Assembly: GCF_007991635.1 (NCBI RefSeq)
Contig: NZ_BJYS01000015.1
Coordinates: 62,001 to 126,000, forward strand
Length of the DNA: 64,000 nucleotides
Source of the DNA: Adhaeribacter aerolatus
GTDB lineage: Bacteria; Bacteroidota; Bacteroidia; Cytophagales; Hymenobacteraceae
Reading direction: 5' to 3'
The first letter of the stretch is position 1. Each line of letters starts with the position of its first letter. This document shows, piece after piece, positions 27,167 to 37,141 of the stretch. The notes beneath the pieces are model-generated. The model had not been told where the DNA came from. It ran no database searches and saw nothing but the letters and a program-made list of their open reading frames with translations. The translations under genes were made by a program, and so were the position numbers.

Positions 27167-29260
27167 CTATAAACTTTCTTTTTGCGGGAACCAGTTATTT
27201 AGTTTTTTATTCATTTCTAACTCAAAAACGTACATCCAGTCGCTGTTATTGGTGCCGTTGGCTAAATGATGGTGTCCGTTCTGGTCGAGTTGGTAACCGG
27301 CCGGATTTTGCAGGAACCGGGTTTCCGAAAACACTTCTTCGTACTGCTTCCGGAGGTTCGGGAAATTATTGACGTATTGCTGGATTTGCTGCGCAGCCGC
27401 CTTCTTTGCACCAGCCGCTTTGGTTTTGTCGTACTCGTCCAGCAGCAATAATAATTTTGCGGGGTAAATCTGCAGTTCGTTCATCTGGTTAAACAGTTCC
27501 AGGTTATAATGGTTGCGTACGGCAGCCGTTTTGGCTCTGGCAATGGTTTCCTTAATCTGGTTATAACGCTGCACTTCGGTGTGTGCTTTTTTAATTTTAT
27601 CCTGGTACTGCTTTCGCCAGGCCCCGCTCTTTTTAGCCCCGGGTAACTCTATGAGGTCAATTTTTCCGGGATAATTATTCCGGTGACCTTTATCAATTAA
27701 ACCCTTTTCCCAGAATACCAGGGCTTGCTCCAGGTTGTTCTGAAACTCAAAGGAGGTCTCCGCTAAAGCCGGACCATAAAACCGGTGGCGGTACAGGGCA
27801 TTCACCGCGTCGGCAGCCAAGTCTTCGTGGTTCCAGCTAAACAGGGCAAAGTTGTAAAGCCCGCGCCAAACGGTTTCGTGGTGCGGCGAGCAATCGTCCC
27901 ACACGGTGCACAAAATACCATCCATTTTCTTTTCGGCGGCGATGCGGTTAAAATCTTTTATAGATTTAAAGTTAGAATTTTCACGGGGCATCAGGGGCCA
28001 CATGGTTTGGGCCGCAGTGGCCGCCATAACTTTTAAATTATTGGCCTTGTACCAATCAATGGCTTTTTTATTGCCGTAAATATCGGGTGTATCGTAGTTC
28101 CAGCGCATGTAAACGCAATCTTTCGGGAATAAAGGCAAATTCTGAACCAGTTGCGGCTCGTTAGCCTGCCAGATGCTATCTATCCGCTGTTTTGGCATCC
28201 GGTCATCATAAGTAGTTTCATAAACACCGGCTAATTTAAAAAGCATATCGTCCCAGAAGATGGGAATGCGGTTGTGCTGGCGGGCATACTCGCATACTTT
28301 ACTCAACCAGTACATTTGCAACTCCAGCGGCTTTTTACCGGATTTTTTAGCCAGTTCCGACATGCCCAGTTTTCCTACTTCGTCGCCGCCAATGTGCAAA
28401 TATTTACCGCTGGGGGTAGCCGCCAGGGCATCGTCGTAAAGCGAGAATTGTACCTCGTAAGTTTTGGGATGAAGCGGGTCGAAAGCCCAATCGGAAGCAG
28501 GATCGTCGCGTAAAGGCTTGTACTGCTCGTGCTTTAAAATAAAAGAAGCATGGCCCAAACCCTGTACCAGGGGGCTTATTTCAATATTCCGTTCCTGGGC
28601 GTAGCGGCTAATGGCGGCAAATTCATCTACCGAAATGGCGTGGCTGGCCCCCACTACCGGCGCTCCCCGATACCGCAGTTTGTCTTCAAACTCTACAATA
28701 ATGGCATTTACTTTTACCTGGGCCAATCGATCGATCATATCGTAGTAATAATGCCCGGTATCTAAATGGTGTTTTAAATCCAGGTGTACGGAGCGGTAAG
28801 CTACTTCGGGGAAATCGGTAATTTTAACAGCAGGCAGTTCTATGTTTTGGTCGCGGGCATCTTCCAGGAGCTGGTTCAGCGTCTGGCAACCGTAAAATAA
28901 GCCGGCCTGGTCGCGGGCCGAAATAGCTATTCCATTATTAGTTACCTGCAGCAAATACCCTTCGGGTGAGGTGGGTACCTGATTCTCCTGGGTAATGTTT
29001 AAGATTATTACGCCTTTTCCGGCGCTGGCTACCAGCGGCAAATTTTTAAGCAACCCGTATAAAACCGGTCTGGTCGCAGTTCCTTGCAGGTGAATAGCTT
29101 TCAGGTTGCTATAGGGCATTCCGCCACCCGAAAGCAATTCTACTTTTTGAGGTTGGGGCAATAATTTAAAATTGGCCGAAAAATCGGCCGGTAAGGGATC
29201 GGCCGCCAGGGCCTTTATCAGAATCAAACAAATTAAAACCTGGCAGTATATAAATTTCAT
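27167..29260 (-). CDS. GH20 family beta-N-acetylhexosaminidase, secreted
   Basis: 697 residues with a signal peptide (~1-20, LIKALAADP). An N-terminal GH20b-like domain (~30-150) precedes the GH20 barrel. The catalytic pair Asp293/Glu294 sits in the family motif HIGGDEVG. The enzyme removes terminal GlcNAc or GalNAc from glycans by substrate-assisted catalysis in the periplasm or outside the cell. The C-terminal ~230 residues are alpha-helical and unlike a known binding module. The gene is divergent from the LacI-type regulator at 29743, with a candidate operator between them. It fits the DUF5009 and susCD genes as parts of aminosugar glycan use. Confidence 0.9.
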   Translation of the reverse strand: MKFIYCQVLICLILIKALAADPLPADFSANFKLLPQPQKVELLSGGGMPYSNLKAIHLQGTATRPVLYGLLKNLPLVASAGKGVIILNITQENQVPTSPEGYLLQVTNNGIAISARDQAGLFYGCQTLNQLLEDARDQNIELPAVKITDFPEVAYRSVHLDLKHHLDTGHYYYDMIDRLAQVKVNAIIVEFEDKLRYRGAPVVGASHAISVDEFAAISRYAQERNIEISPLVQGLGHASFILKHEQYKPLRDDPASDWAFDPLHPKTYEVQFSLYDDALAATPSGKYLHIGGDEVGKLGMSELAKKSGKKPLELQMYWLSKVCEYARQHNRIPIFWDDMLFKLAGVYETTYDDRMPKQRIDSIWQANEPQLVQNLPLFPKDCVYMRWNYDTPDIYGNKKAIDWYKANNLKVMAATAAQTMWPLMPRENSNFKSIKDFNRIAAEKKMDGILCTVWDDCSPHHETVWRGLYNFALFSWNHEDLAADAVNALYRHRFYGPALAETSFEFQNNLEQALVFWEKGLIDKGHRNNYPGKIDLIELPGAKKSGAWRKQYQDKIKKAHTEVQRYNQIKETIARAKTAAVRNHYNLELFNQMNELQIYPAKLLLLLDEYDKTKAAGAKKAAAQQIQQYVNNFPNLRKQYEEVFSETRFLQNPAGYQLDQNGHHHLANGTNNSDWMYVFELEMNKKLNNWFPQKESL

Positions 29261-29742
29261 TGGTCTTGAATTAAGCTACTAAAATGGGTTAATGCGCAGG
29301 CTGAATAAATCCTTTTTTATGATTAATCCGGGAGATATTATAGGCAAACTTCACAGGATTTTTACAGGTTTTATTAGTGCATTACCAAACTTAATCATTT
29401 CTATTTATAACGCAAACAGATAATTTAAAAAAATGTGCTCGTACACATGAATAAATATTTAAATTGTTTTCGACCACATTCTGGCCTGCTTAAAATATTT
29501 ATTCTCGCTGCATTTCGGCCGTAAATGACTATTGCAGCGTTTGTTAGTCTTTCGGGAAAGATTAAGTTAAAACACCGGTACAAATTAATACCGGAAGAAC
29601 AGGTATTTAACCAGCAACTTATTTTGGAATAATCGCCTGCCGGTTAAAGCTGGTGAATAAAGGTAAATAAAAATTATATATTGCGATAATGGCGAACTTA
29701 CCGTAATAAAGTAGTTCTTAGAAGAAGTAAACAAAGTAAGTT
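29261..29742. other. Divergent promoter region of GH20 and LacI-type regulator
   Basis: 482 nt without a gene. It must contain both divergent promoters. The most notable element is the palindrome at 29433-29448. I could not place -33/-7 Bacteroidota boxes with confidence. Confidence 0.6.
29433..29448. promoter_or_regulatory. Candidate LacI-family operator between GH20 and regulator
   Basis: ATGTGCTCGTACACAT matches its reverse complement at 12 of 16 positions, with perfect ATGTG/CACAT ends and CG at the centre. It lies 173 nt before the GH20 start and 295 nt before the regulator start. It shares CGTACAC with the palindrome at 25032-25049. Confidence 0.4.
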
Positions 29743-30810
29743 GTGAAAAATAAGATAGTCAGGATAAAGGATATTGCCGAAAAAGCAGAAGTTTCGAAGG
29801 GAACCGTAGACCGCGTATTGCACAACCGCGGCCGGGTCTCGGAAGAAGCCCGCGAGAAAGTACTCCGGATTATTCAGGAAATGAATTACGAGCCCAACCT
29901 GATTGCCCGTACCCTGAAAAGCAACAAAGTGTACCATATGGCGGCTATAATTCCAGATCCGTTGATAGATCCTTATTGGGAAGCGCCTAAATCCGGGTTA
30001 GAGAAAGCAGAAAAGGAATTGCGCCACTACGGCATTTCGGTTACGTCGTTTATTTTTAACCCCTATAACGTAGATTCTTTTCTTAAAAAGGCCAAAGAAG
30101 CCACACAGTCGGAACCGGACGGTATTTTGCTGGCGCCGGTTTTTTACCGCGAGGTTTTATCGTTTTTTGCCCAGTGGGACCTTAGAAGAATTCCTTACGT
30201 ATTATTTAACACCCAAATTCCGGATGCTACGCCTTTGAGCTATATTGGCCAGGATTCGTACCAGAGTGGCTTTTTGGTGGCCAAGCTGCTTACTTTTGGC
30301 TTACCCGAACCCGGTACTTTTTTGGTGGCCCACGTCTACGAAGATATTCCCAACTCGGCCCACCTGATGAAGAAAGAAGAAGGCTTTCGCCATTATTTCG
30401 TGGAGAAAAAACTTACCGACAAGTACCAGGTGGTACGGCTGGAACTAGGCAACCCCGACAGCGGTCTGTTTACGGAGCAGCTAAACAAAGTCCGGCGGCA
30501 ATATCCCGACCTCAAAGGGATATTTGTAACCAACTCCAAAGCTTACGAGATTGCTTTTTACCTCGAAAAACACCGGACAACCGATATCAAATTGATTGGT
30601 TATGATTTATTGCCCAAGAACCTGTATTACCTCGAAACTGGTATTATTAACTTTTTGATAAACCAAAACCCCAAAGGTCAGGGGTACTGGGGTATTCAGC
30701 AACTAACTGATTTTTTAGTATTCAAAAAAGAAATACAGCCGATTAAATATTTACCCTTAGATATTATTACCCAGGAAAACCTGAGTTACTACATAGATAA
30801 TGAGGGGTAA
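29743..30810 (+). CDS. LacI-family transcriptional regulator with sugar-binding domain
   Basis: 355 residues from a GTG start; no nearby ATG fits the helix-turn-helix. Residues ~6-55 are a LacI HTH and hinge helix (IKDIAEKAEVSKGTVDRVL, then MNYEPNLIARTLKS). Residues ~62-355 form a periplasmic-binding-protein type 1 fold that senses a sugar or related ligand. It is divergent from GH20, so control of the neighbouring catabolic genes is likely. A nearby palindrome (29433-29448) and a related one before the transporter operon are its candidate sites. Whether it represses or activates cannot be told. Confidence 0.92.
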   Translation: MKNKIVRIKDIAEKAEVSKGTVDRVLHNRGRVSEEAREKVLRIIQEMNYEPNLIARTLKSNKVYHMAAIIPDPLIDPYWEAPKSGLEKAEKELRHYGISVTSFIFNPYNVDSFLKKAKEATQSEPDGILLAPVFYREVLSFFAQWDLRRIPYVLFNTQIPDATPLSYIGQDSYQSGFLVAKLLTFGLPEPGTFLVAHVYEDIPNSAHLMKKEEGFRHYFVEKKLTDKYQVVRLELGNPDSGLFTEQLNKVRRQYPDLKGIFVTNSKAYEIAFYLEKHRTTDIKLIGYDLLPKNLYYLETGIINFLINQNPKGQGYWGIQQLTDFLVFKKEIQPIKYLPLDIITQENLSYYIDNEG

Positions 30811-31868
30811 ACAAGTGATAGTATAGGTGGCTTTGATAAATCTACCGGCTTAAATTATGGTGACAGCAACAGAACTTTTGTTGTGTTTAAACCAGGAGCG
30901 CTCTTTTATTACGGCCGGGTTTGTAGCAGGTAACTCATCAGTTAGTACCAAATAAGAACGACAATACACACCTTTTGCAAGAACCCTCGCTCTTATACAG
31001 GCCTTAAGCATTTCTTAAGCCGATGTTTTTAATATTTAATGGTGCACTATTTTTAATCGTTCCTGCCAGCAATGTTGCCATAACCCTGTATTTTGTACCG
31101 GATTGCCGAAGCCCAATTTTCTATAATGGTTAAGTTCGCTTTCGGTCCTTTCTCAAGGCTGCCAAGAGTTCCATTTAGTCTTCTGTATTAATGGCTCCCG
31201 CGCCAACTAGCGCGTACCATTAATTCCGCTTCCGCAACACCCGAATATTTACCAGATCAGGCCTTTCCAACAATAAATTAAGACCCTAGTAAATTATCTG
31301 TACCTGGTTAAAAATTCAAGTATCGTTGGATTTGGATTAGTTGGTTAACTGTACAAAAATCAGTAATTACTCTGGCACGCGAGAAAATCGCCTTAGCACT
31401 AAAAGAGCCAGGATAATTAACCTTAAACAGTTGTACCTACAATTGTTTTAATATTTACATATATTAATATACTGCAAATAGCTTTATGGTTATTAAAATT
31501 TATTAGAAAAATATTTCTCGTCGAGGCTATTTTATATCGCTATTTTAATCTCTGCATTGTCCTAAAAATAACAATATCTTTTATTTGTTACCTTTAATCT
31601 CCTACGCTACTAATCATTTACTATTCTTATAGTTAGCCAGATAACAAGCTAAAGTCCTTACAAAGGAAAACTTAAAAATATCCATCACCTTCTTTTTAAA
31701 CCAGATTTTTCTTATAAAAAATAATGAAAATCATAGCTGATTCTTAACAACCTTCTTCTAAAAGGTGCGTTACCCGCTAAAACATCAACTACGTCCACTA
31801 TAGACCACTTTACCCCGAATATCAGCTAAACAAGAATCCTAATTTCAGTACGCTTAAACTCCCCTATT
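30811..31868. other. 1058-nt gap without an evident gene
   Basis: Stops are frequent in all frames. A 32-codon reading frame at 30858-30956 (MVTATELLLC...) has gene-like codon use and may be a remnant or a tiny gene, but nothing supports it further. A short IR around GCGCCAACTAGCGCG lies near 31200. The right half is AT-rich and should contain the promoter of the T9SS giant gene. Confidence 0.5.
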
Positions 31869-34800
31869 ATGAAAGAAAATTTTACCCATCTCATTCCCGA
31901 TCCTAGTAAGCTTCGATCGCAAACTCTTTTAAAAATAACCTTACTTTTTTTTCTGCTCTTCGTTTATAATGCTGTTTCGGCGCAAGCGCCAACTATTACT
32001 TCTATAAACCCTGGCTGTGTTGCAGTACAACAAGGTTTTGAACTAACTATAAACGGCTCTGGTTTTGATACCCGCACAGATCAAAATGGAGCTACGGTAG
32101 TAATTACCGGCAATGCCTTTGCAGGTGAGGTTGTATTTACGCCTAAATCAAGAAGCGCCAATCAGGTAAAAGTAGATATTGCGGGAACTAATACAGTTTT
32201 AGCGACTGCCGGTTCTTTAATAGTTGTTGTAAGGCAAAATGGTACCGATGTTTCCAACCCAATGCAAATGTCGGTTTATCCTACCAATACAACCATAACC
32301 GGTCCGGCCAGTGTTTGTGTTAGTGCCACGGCTAATACGGCTAATTACAGGGTTCCAGCCCTGGGTGGTTCAACTACCTACGCCTGGCGTATTTTATCTG
32401 GGTCTGCTACCATAACATCCGGTGGAACTACCCCCGAAGCGATAGTGAATTTTAGCAGTACTTCCGGTACCGTTAGAATTGAGGTTACCGTTAATCCTAA
32501 CTGTAACGGAGCACCTGTATTAACTACTACCCATAATGTAACCGTAAATGCTGCACCCACGGTTACCCTGGCTCCTTTCAATAATATTTGTACCAATGCA
32601 GGTGTTCTTACTCTAACTGGAGGTTCTCCGGCTGGCGGTATTTATACCGTTAATGGTATAATAGCCACCCGAACCGATAGTGAGGGGAATACAATTAGTT
32701 CCTTCGACCCGGCTGCCGCCGGCGTGGGTACCCATACCATTACTTACACTGTTACCCAGAATGGCTGTAGCAGTACGGCCAGACAAACCATAACCGTTTC
32801 TCAGGCACCTACTGTAAGCCTGGCCCCGTTCTCAGATGTATGCTCCAATGCCCCTGTTTTTACCCTTACCGGGGGCTCTCCGGCCAATGGGACTTATGCA
32901 ATTAATGGCATACCAGCCACCACCTTTGATCCTGCTGTGGTAGGTGCAGGCACACATACTATTACTTACACCTTTACGCAAAATGGCTGTAGCAGTACCG
33001 CTGCCCAAACTATTACCGTTTCTCAGGCACCTTCTGTAAGCCTGAATCCGTTCTTAGATGTATGTTCCAATGCCGGTGTTATTACCCTATCCGGCGGATT
33101 ACCCGCTGGCGGCACATTTACGGTAAATGGGGTGGCTGCCACCTCTTTCGACCCGGCTGCGGCCGGCGTGGGCACCCATACCATTACTTACACTGTCACC
33201 CAGAATGGCTGTAGCAGTACGGCCAGACAAACCATTACAGTTTTACAAACCCCTACTGTTAGTTTAGCTCCTTTTGCTAATGTTTGTTCCAGTGCCCCTG
33301 CTTTTGCTCTTACCGGCGGATTGCCCGCTGGCGGCACATTTACGGTAAATGGGGTGGCTGCCACCTCTTTCGACCCGGCTGCGGCCGGCGTGGGCACCCA
33401 TACCATTACCTATTCCGCTACCCAAAACGGCTGTACCAGCAGTATTACCCAAACTATTACGGTTTCACAAACGCCTACTGCCACTATTAACGTACCGACA
33501 ACCGGTACGCGGGCCTGCCCCGGCGGCACGGTTACTTTAAATGCATCACCTACTAGTGGTGCCAACTACCAATGGTTCCGAAACAATCAACTTATTGCAG
33601 GTGCTACCGGTGCTACTTTCGTTGCCGGACAGACTGGCAATTATACGGTACAAGTAACCAATGATGGTTGTGCTGTTACTTCAACTGCGGTGGCAGTAAC
33701 TATTTTAGATCGGGCTTCTATTATTGCGGAGGGGGCCAGAATTCAGCTTTGCAGTTCTCAAAGTACTATACTACATGCTATTTCTGGTTATTTTGGTTAC
33801 AGATGGTTTAAAGATGGCCAACCGCTTTCTAACACAACAAGCTCGCTGGTTGTAACCGAAACCGGTGCTTATACGGTGGAGGTCCAGACAACTTTGACGG
33901 ATTGCCCATTTGTGGTTTCTACTCCTACTCAGGTAGATGTGGCCGCTCCAATTTCTAACAATACCATCAGTACTCCCAGCCAGGCTATTTGCGCAGGAAG
34001 CACACTCACCATCGTGGCTCCTGAGGCAACCGGCGGCAACAATACGTTTACCTATCAGTGGCAAAGCAGCAACACCGGAGACCCAAATACTTTTTCAGAT
34101 ATAAAAACAAATGGTAACAACCCGGATTATAATTTTACATCCGGCACCTTTACCGGTACCCGGTATTTCCGCCGGGTAGTTATTTCCGGTGCTTGTTCAG
34201 ATATAAGTGGGGGAATAGCTATCACCGTGAATCCGGTAATTACGGGCAATACGCTTAAAAACACCAGCAACCAGAACGTATGCGCAGGTAGTTCGGTAAC
34301 CCTGGAAGGGCTTAGCCCAGAGGGCGGCGCTGGTCCGAACTCATATAAGTACCAATGGCAAAGCAGTAACGATAATGTAACTTTTGCCGATATTCAGAAT
34401 GCTACCACCCCGGACTATGTTTTTAATGCTGGCACCTCAACCGGCACTCAATACTTCCGTCGCGTAGTTACTTCTGGTGGGTGCACCAGTACCAGTGCTG
34501 TAGTAAGCGTAACTGTAAATCCGGCAATTACAGACAATACTATAACGGCAAATAATACTTCTACCTGTTCAGGTGGCGCCATTACCATCACAGGGTCAGT
34601 GCCAACTGGGGGTACCGGGAGCTTCACGTACCAATGGCAAGTGAGCACTGATAAAACAAACTTCACCAATATTCAGGGCGCCACTACGCAGGACTATACC
34701 TTCAATTTAAGCACCTCCGGCACCCAACATTTCCGGCGAATAGTTACTTCTGGCTCTATTAATACCGGCTGTTCCAGCCCGAGCAATGTAGTATCTTTAA

Positions 34801-36911
34801 CCGTAAACCCGGTAATTACTAATAATACAATTACTACGCCTGACCGCTCCCTGTGCACTGGTACCGCCCTTATTATTCGGGCATCTACACCAGGAGGAGG
34901 AGCCGGTAGTGGCACTTATTTGTATAAATGGCAAAGCAGCGACGACAATGTTAACTTTGTTGATGTTAATGCTACCTTCAGCGCAAGTAATAAGGATTAT
35001 CTTTATTTCGCAGGCGAAACACCGAATACAAAATACTTCCGGCGGATCGCAAGCTCGGGCAGCTGTACTAATACGAGTCCCTCCAGAAAAATAGATGTGG
35101 TGCAAACCACCACTTATACCATAATATTAACTGTAGCTCCGGAAGATTTCCCGGTATGTAACCTAGCCCGCTATACGGCCCGTGTAATTCAAGATATTGA
35201 GGAGGTAATCTACCCCGAAGAACCCCAATACGAGCAAGTTACTTGGACTGGCGGACAGGATGTAACCAGCCAATTTACCCTGGAGTGGTACAAGAACGAC
35301 ACCGAACGCTTAACCGTTACCGGAAACCAGGTTAGTTTGCCCGGACCACAATCGCGAGATTATTATACCGTACGGGCCAGACCTAATTTTAGTGGTTCCC
35401 AATGTGTTTTATACAACAATCTGCCCGATGTTATTCCTGATGACCGGGGAGATAATGAATTATTTTCTAACCGAATATACCGGGGGGCTCCGTTTGGCTA
35501 TGCGGTAAATATTGCGACTAACGCTCAGCCTTCTAATACGGTTTGCGCGGGTACAACTGTTACCTTCACGGCTACACCTAGCAGCGCCAACTTTGTTAAC
35601 CCAAAATATCAGTGGCAGGTAAACGGACAGAATATTCAAGGCCAAACGGCCAGCACCTTTACCAGTTCTACCCTTTCGAGCGGCGATATAGTAACTGTTA
35701 CGTTTACGTCGGATGAGAACCGGTGCGACCCTATTACTTCTAATCCAATTACCCTGCTGGTGGCATCGCCTCAGGTACTGGCCGGCGGCGGCAGTTATTG
35801 CGTTTCTGATCCGTTAGGGGGAGTAACCATACAGATGGCCGGTTCGCAAACAGGCATTCTTTACCAGTTAATGCTGGGCAGTACAACGGTATTTTTGCCA
35901 GTGCCTGGTAATGGCGGCCCTATTTCTTTCGGCTACCACAAATATGCACCGGGTACATACTCCGTTCAGGCCATCATTCCATCCGCTAATGGCAACGCCG
36001 CTGTAAACTGTAGCGCGTTCGGTTCAGTTGAGGTTACGCATACCCCTGCCTTAACACACACGGTAACCATTACACCGCCCACTGAATTAGTTGTTGGGCA
36101 GCCGGCTACTTTTATAGCAAATTCTTCTATCGCAAGCTATAATCCTACCTACAAGTGGTACGTCTTTGATTTTACGAACCCCAACGCGGGCTTTGTACTG
36201 CAACCAGGTGCCAACACTAACACCTTTGTACTACAATCTGTACCGGAAGGAGATATAGAAATACGGGTAGACGTACAAGCGCCAACTGGCATTTGCGTGG
36301 ATGATGCAGATGGCCTTGTGAGTGATGTAACCGGGCAAATCGGGCCACTGCCGGTAGAGTTGCTGTACCTGAAAGCGACGAAGCAAGATAACAACGTAGT
36401 AGAAGTGGAATGGGCAACGGCCATGGAGCAGAACAGCGAAGGCTTTGAAGTACAGGTATCGCAAGATGCGCAGAACTACCGCACCCTGGCTTTTGTAAAC
36501 TCTAAAGCGAGTGGCAATACCAACCAGAAACAGGTTTACACCTTCCACGACAAAGAGAATGGCAAGTACGGCACCCGCTACTACCGCTTAATGCAGCGCG
36601 ACATGAACGGTGACGCGGAATATTTTGGTCCGAAAGCGGTACAAATTGGCGAAGCTGCCGAAAACCTGAGCGTTTATCCCAACCCATTCGAGAATGAAAT
36701 AAACCTGGAACTGAATGCCGAAGAAGCTGGTACCATGCACGTAATTGTTACCAACGCCATTGGTGCCAAAGTACTGGAACGCACGTTTAACATTCAGAAG
36801 GGCAGCAACAAACAAAGCTTGCGGTTTAAGGATGGTTTACCGCTGGGCATGTACAATATTACTACCCGCCTGAACGGCAAAACCCGCCACCTTAAACTGA
36901 TGAAAAGGTAA
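31869..36911 (+). CDS. Giant T9SS-secreted repeat protein (Ig/PKD-like repeats)
   Basis: 1680 residues. Signal peptide ~1-38 (AVSAQA). An IPT/TIG-like domain (ITSINPGC, ~40-135) precedes a PKD/Ig segment. Four tandem ~74-84-residue repeats of one family lie at ~230-535, with GTHTITYTxTQNGC as core. An Ig-like segment follows (YQWFRNNQLIAG). Four ~85-95-residue repeats of a second family lie at ~695-1080, with YQWQSS and TxYFRRxV cores. More beta-sandwich domains, a PVELLYLKATK module and a C-terminal type A sorting domain (SVYPNPFENEINLELN, ~1605-1680) complete it. It should be carried out by the T9SS and displayed or released; adhesion or matrix function is inferred. An intrinsic terminator follows. 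Confidence 0.9.
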   Translation: MKENFTHLIPDPSKLRSQTLLKITLLFFLLFVYNAVSAQAPTITSINPGCVAVQQGFELTINGSGFDTRTDQNGATVVITGNAFAGEVVFTPKSRSANQVKVDIAGTNTVLATAGSLIVVVRQNGTDVSNPMQMSVYPTNTTITGPASVCVSATANTANYRVPALGGSTTYAWRILSGSATITSGGTTPEAIVNFSSTSGTVRIEVTVNPNCNGAPVLTTTHNVTVNAAPTVTLAPFNNICTNAGVLTLTGGSPAGGIYTVNGIIATRTDSEGNTISSFDPAAAGVGTHTITYTVTQNGCSSTARQTITVSQAPTVSLAPFSDVCSNAPVFTLTGGSPANGTYAINGIPATTFDPAVVGAGTHTITYTFTQNGCSSTAAQTITVSQAPSVSLNPFLDVCSNAGVITLSGGLPAGGTFTVNGVAATSFDPAAAGVGTHTITYTVTQNGCSSTARQTITVLQTPTVSLAPFANVCSSAPAFALTGGLPAGGTFTVNGVAATSFDPAAAGVGTHTITYSATQNGCTSSITQTITVSQTPTATINVPTTGTRACPGGTVTLNASPTSGANYQWFRNNQLIAGATGATFVAGQTGNYTVQVTNDGCAVTSTAVAVTILDRASIIAEGARIQLCSSQSTILHAISGYFGYRWFKDGQPLSNTTSSLVVTETGAYTVEVQTTLTDCPFVVSTPTQVDVAAPISNNTISTPSQAICAGSTLTIVAPEATGGNNTFTYQWQSSNTGDPNTFSDIKTNGNNPDYNFTSGTFTGTRYFRRVVISGACSDISGGIAITVNPVITGNTLKNTSNQNVCAGSSVTLEGLSPEGGAGPNSYKYQWQSSNDNVTFADIQNATTPDYVFNAGTSTGTQYFRRVVTSGGCTSTSAVVSVTVNPAITDNTITANNTSTCSGGAITITGSVPTGGTGSFTYQWQVSTDKTNFTNIQGATTQDYTFNLSTSGTQHFRRIVTSGSINTGCSSPSNVVSLTVNPVITNNTITTPDRSLCTGTALIIRASTPGGGAGSGTYLYKWQSSDDNVNFVDVNATFSASNKDYLYFAGETPNTKYFRRIASSGSCTNTSPSRKIDVVQTTTYTIILTVAPEDFPVCNLARYTARVIQDIEEVIYPEEPQYEQVTWTGGQDVTSQFTLEWYKNDTERLTVTGNQVSLPGPQSRDYYTVRARPNFSGSQCVLYNNLPDVIPDDRGDNELFSNRIYRGAPFGYAVNIATNAQPSNTVCAGTTVTFTATPSSANFVNPKYQWQVNGQNIQGQTASTFTSSTLSSGDIVTVTFTSDENRCDPITSNPITLLVASPQVLAGGGSYCVSDPLGGVTIQMAGSQTGILYQLMLGSTTVFLPVPGNGGPISFGYHKYAPGTYSVQAIIPSANGNAAVNCSAFGSVEVTHTPALTHTVTITPPTELVVGQPATFIANSSIASYNPTYKWYVFDFTNPNAGFVLQPGANTNTFVLQSVPEGDIEIRVDVQAPTGICVDDADGLVSDVTGQIGPLPVELLYLKATKQDNNVVEVEWATAMEQNSEGFEVQVSQDAQNYRTLAFVNSKASGNTNQKQVYTFHDKENGKYGTRYYRLMQRDMNGDAEYFGPKAVQIGEAAENLSVYPNPFENEINLELNAEEAGTMHVIVTNAIGAKVLERTFNIQKGSNKQSLRFKDGLPLGMYNITTRLNGKTRHLKLMKR
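32556..33473 (+). repeat. Four tandem coding repeats in the T9SS giant gene
   Basis: Units start at 32556, 32808, 33030 and 33252; three are 222 nt and the first is 252 nt, with a 30-nt insert. The third and fourth share a block (33091-33187 and 33313-33409) with only one difference in ~97 nt, pointing to recent duplication or gene conversion. The reading frame is kept. Confidence 0.85.
33957..35104 (+). repeat. Four diverged coding repeats, second family, same gene
   Basis: Four units of ~85-95 codons, each with a Cys early in the unit, a YQWQ or YKWQ strand and an HFRR or YFRR strand, joined by a VNPxI linker. They are more diverged at DNA level than the 32556-33473 set, so they are older. 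Confidence 0.75.
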
Positions 36912-36930
36912 GCCTTATCAGGCTTGAAAT

Positions 36931-36961
36931 AAAAAGGGCAGGTATCTTACCTGCCCTTTTT
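36931..36961 (+). terminator. Intrinsic terminator of the giant gene
   Basis: A perfect 14-bp stem (36931-36944 with 36948-36961) with a 3-nt loop and a T-run on the plus strand, 19 nt after the stop. Confidence 0.92.
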
Positions 36962-37141
36962 TATTTCCGGTTTATGCCCAGTACACTAACCTCCCAAATC
37001 CCAACAGGCTCAGCAAACCGGACTACACTCGACAAATATTCAAAATTTAAATATTCATTAATCTTAAACCAGAACTTTGGGAAATGTAAATATCCGGATT
37101 AAAATATTTGTTAAACTTACCGGAAAGTTTAATTTTACTAT

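Noticed and set aside
30858-30956. 32-codon frame in the 1-kb gap
   Set aside because: Too short, no family-like feature; recorded only as a possible remnant.
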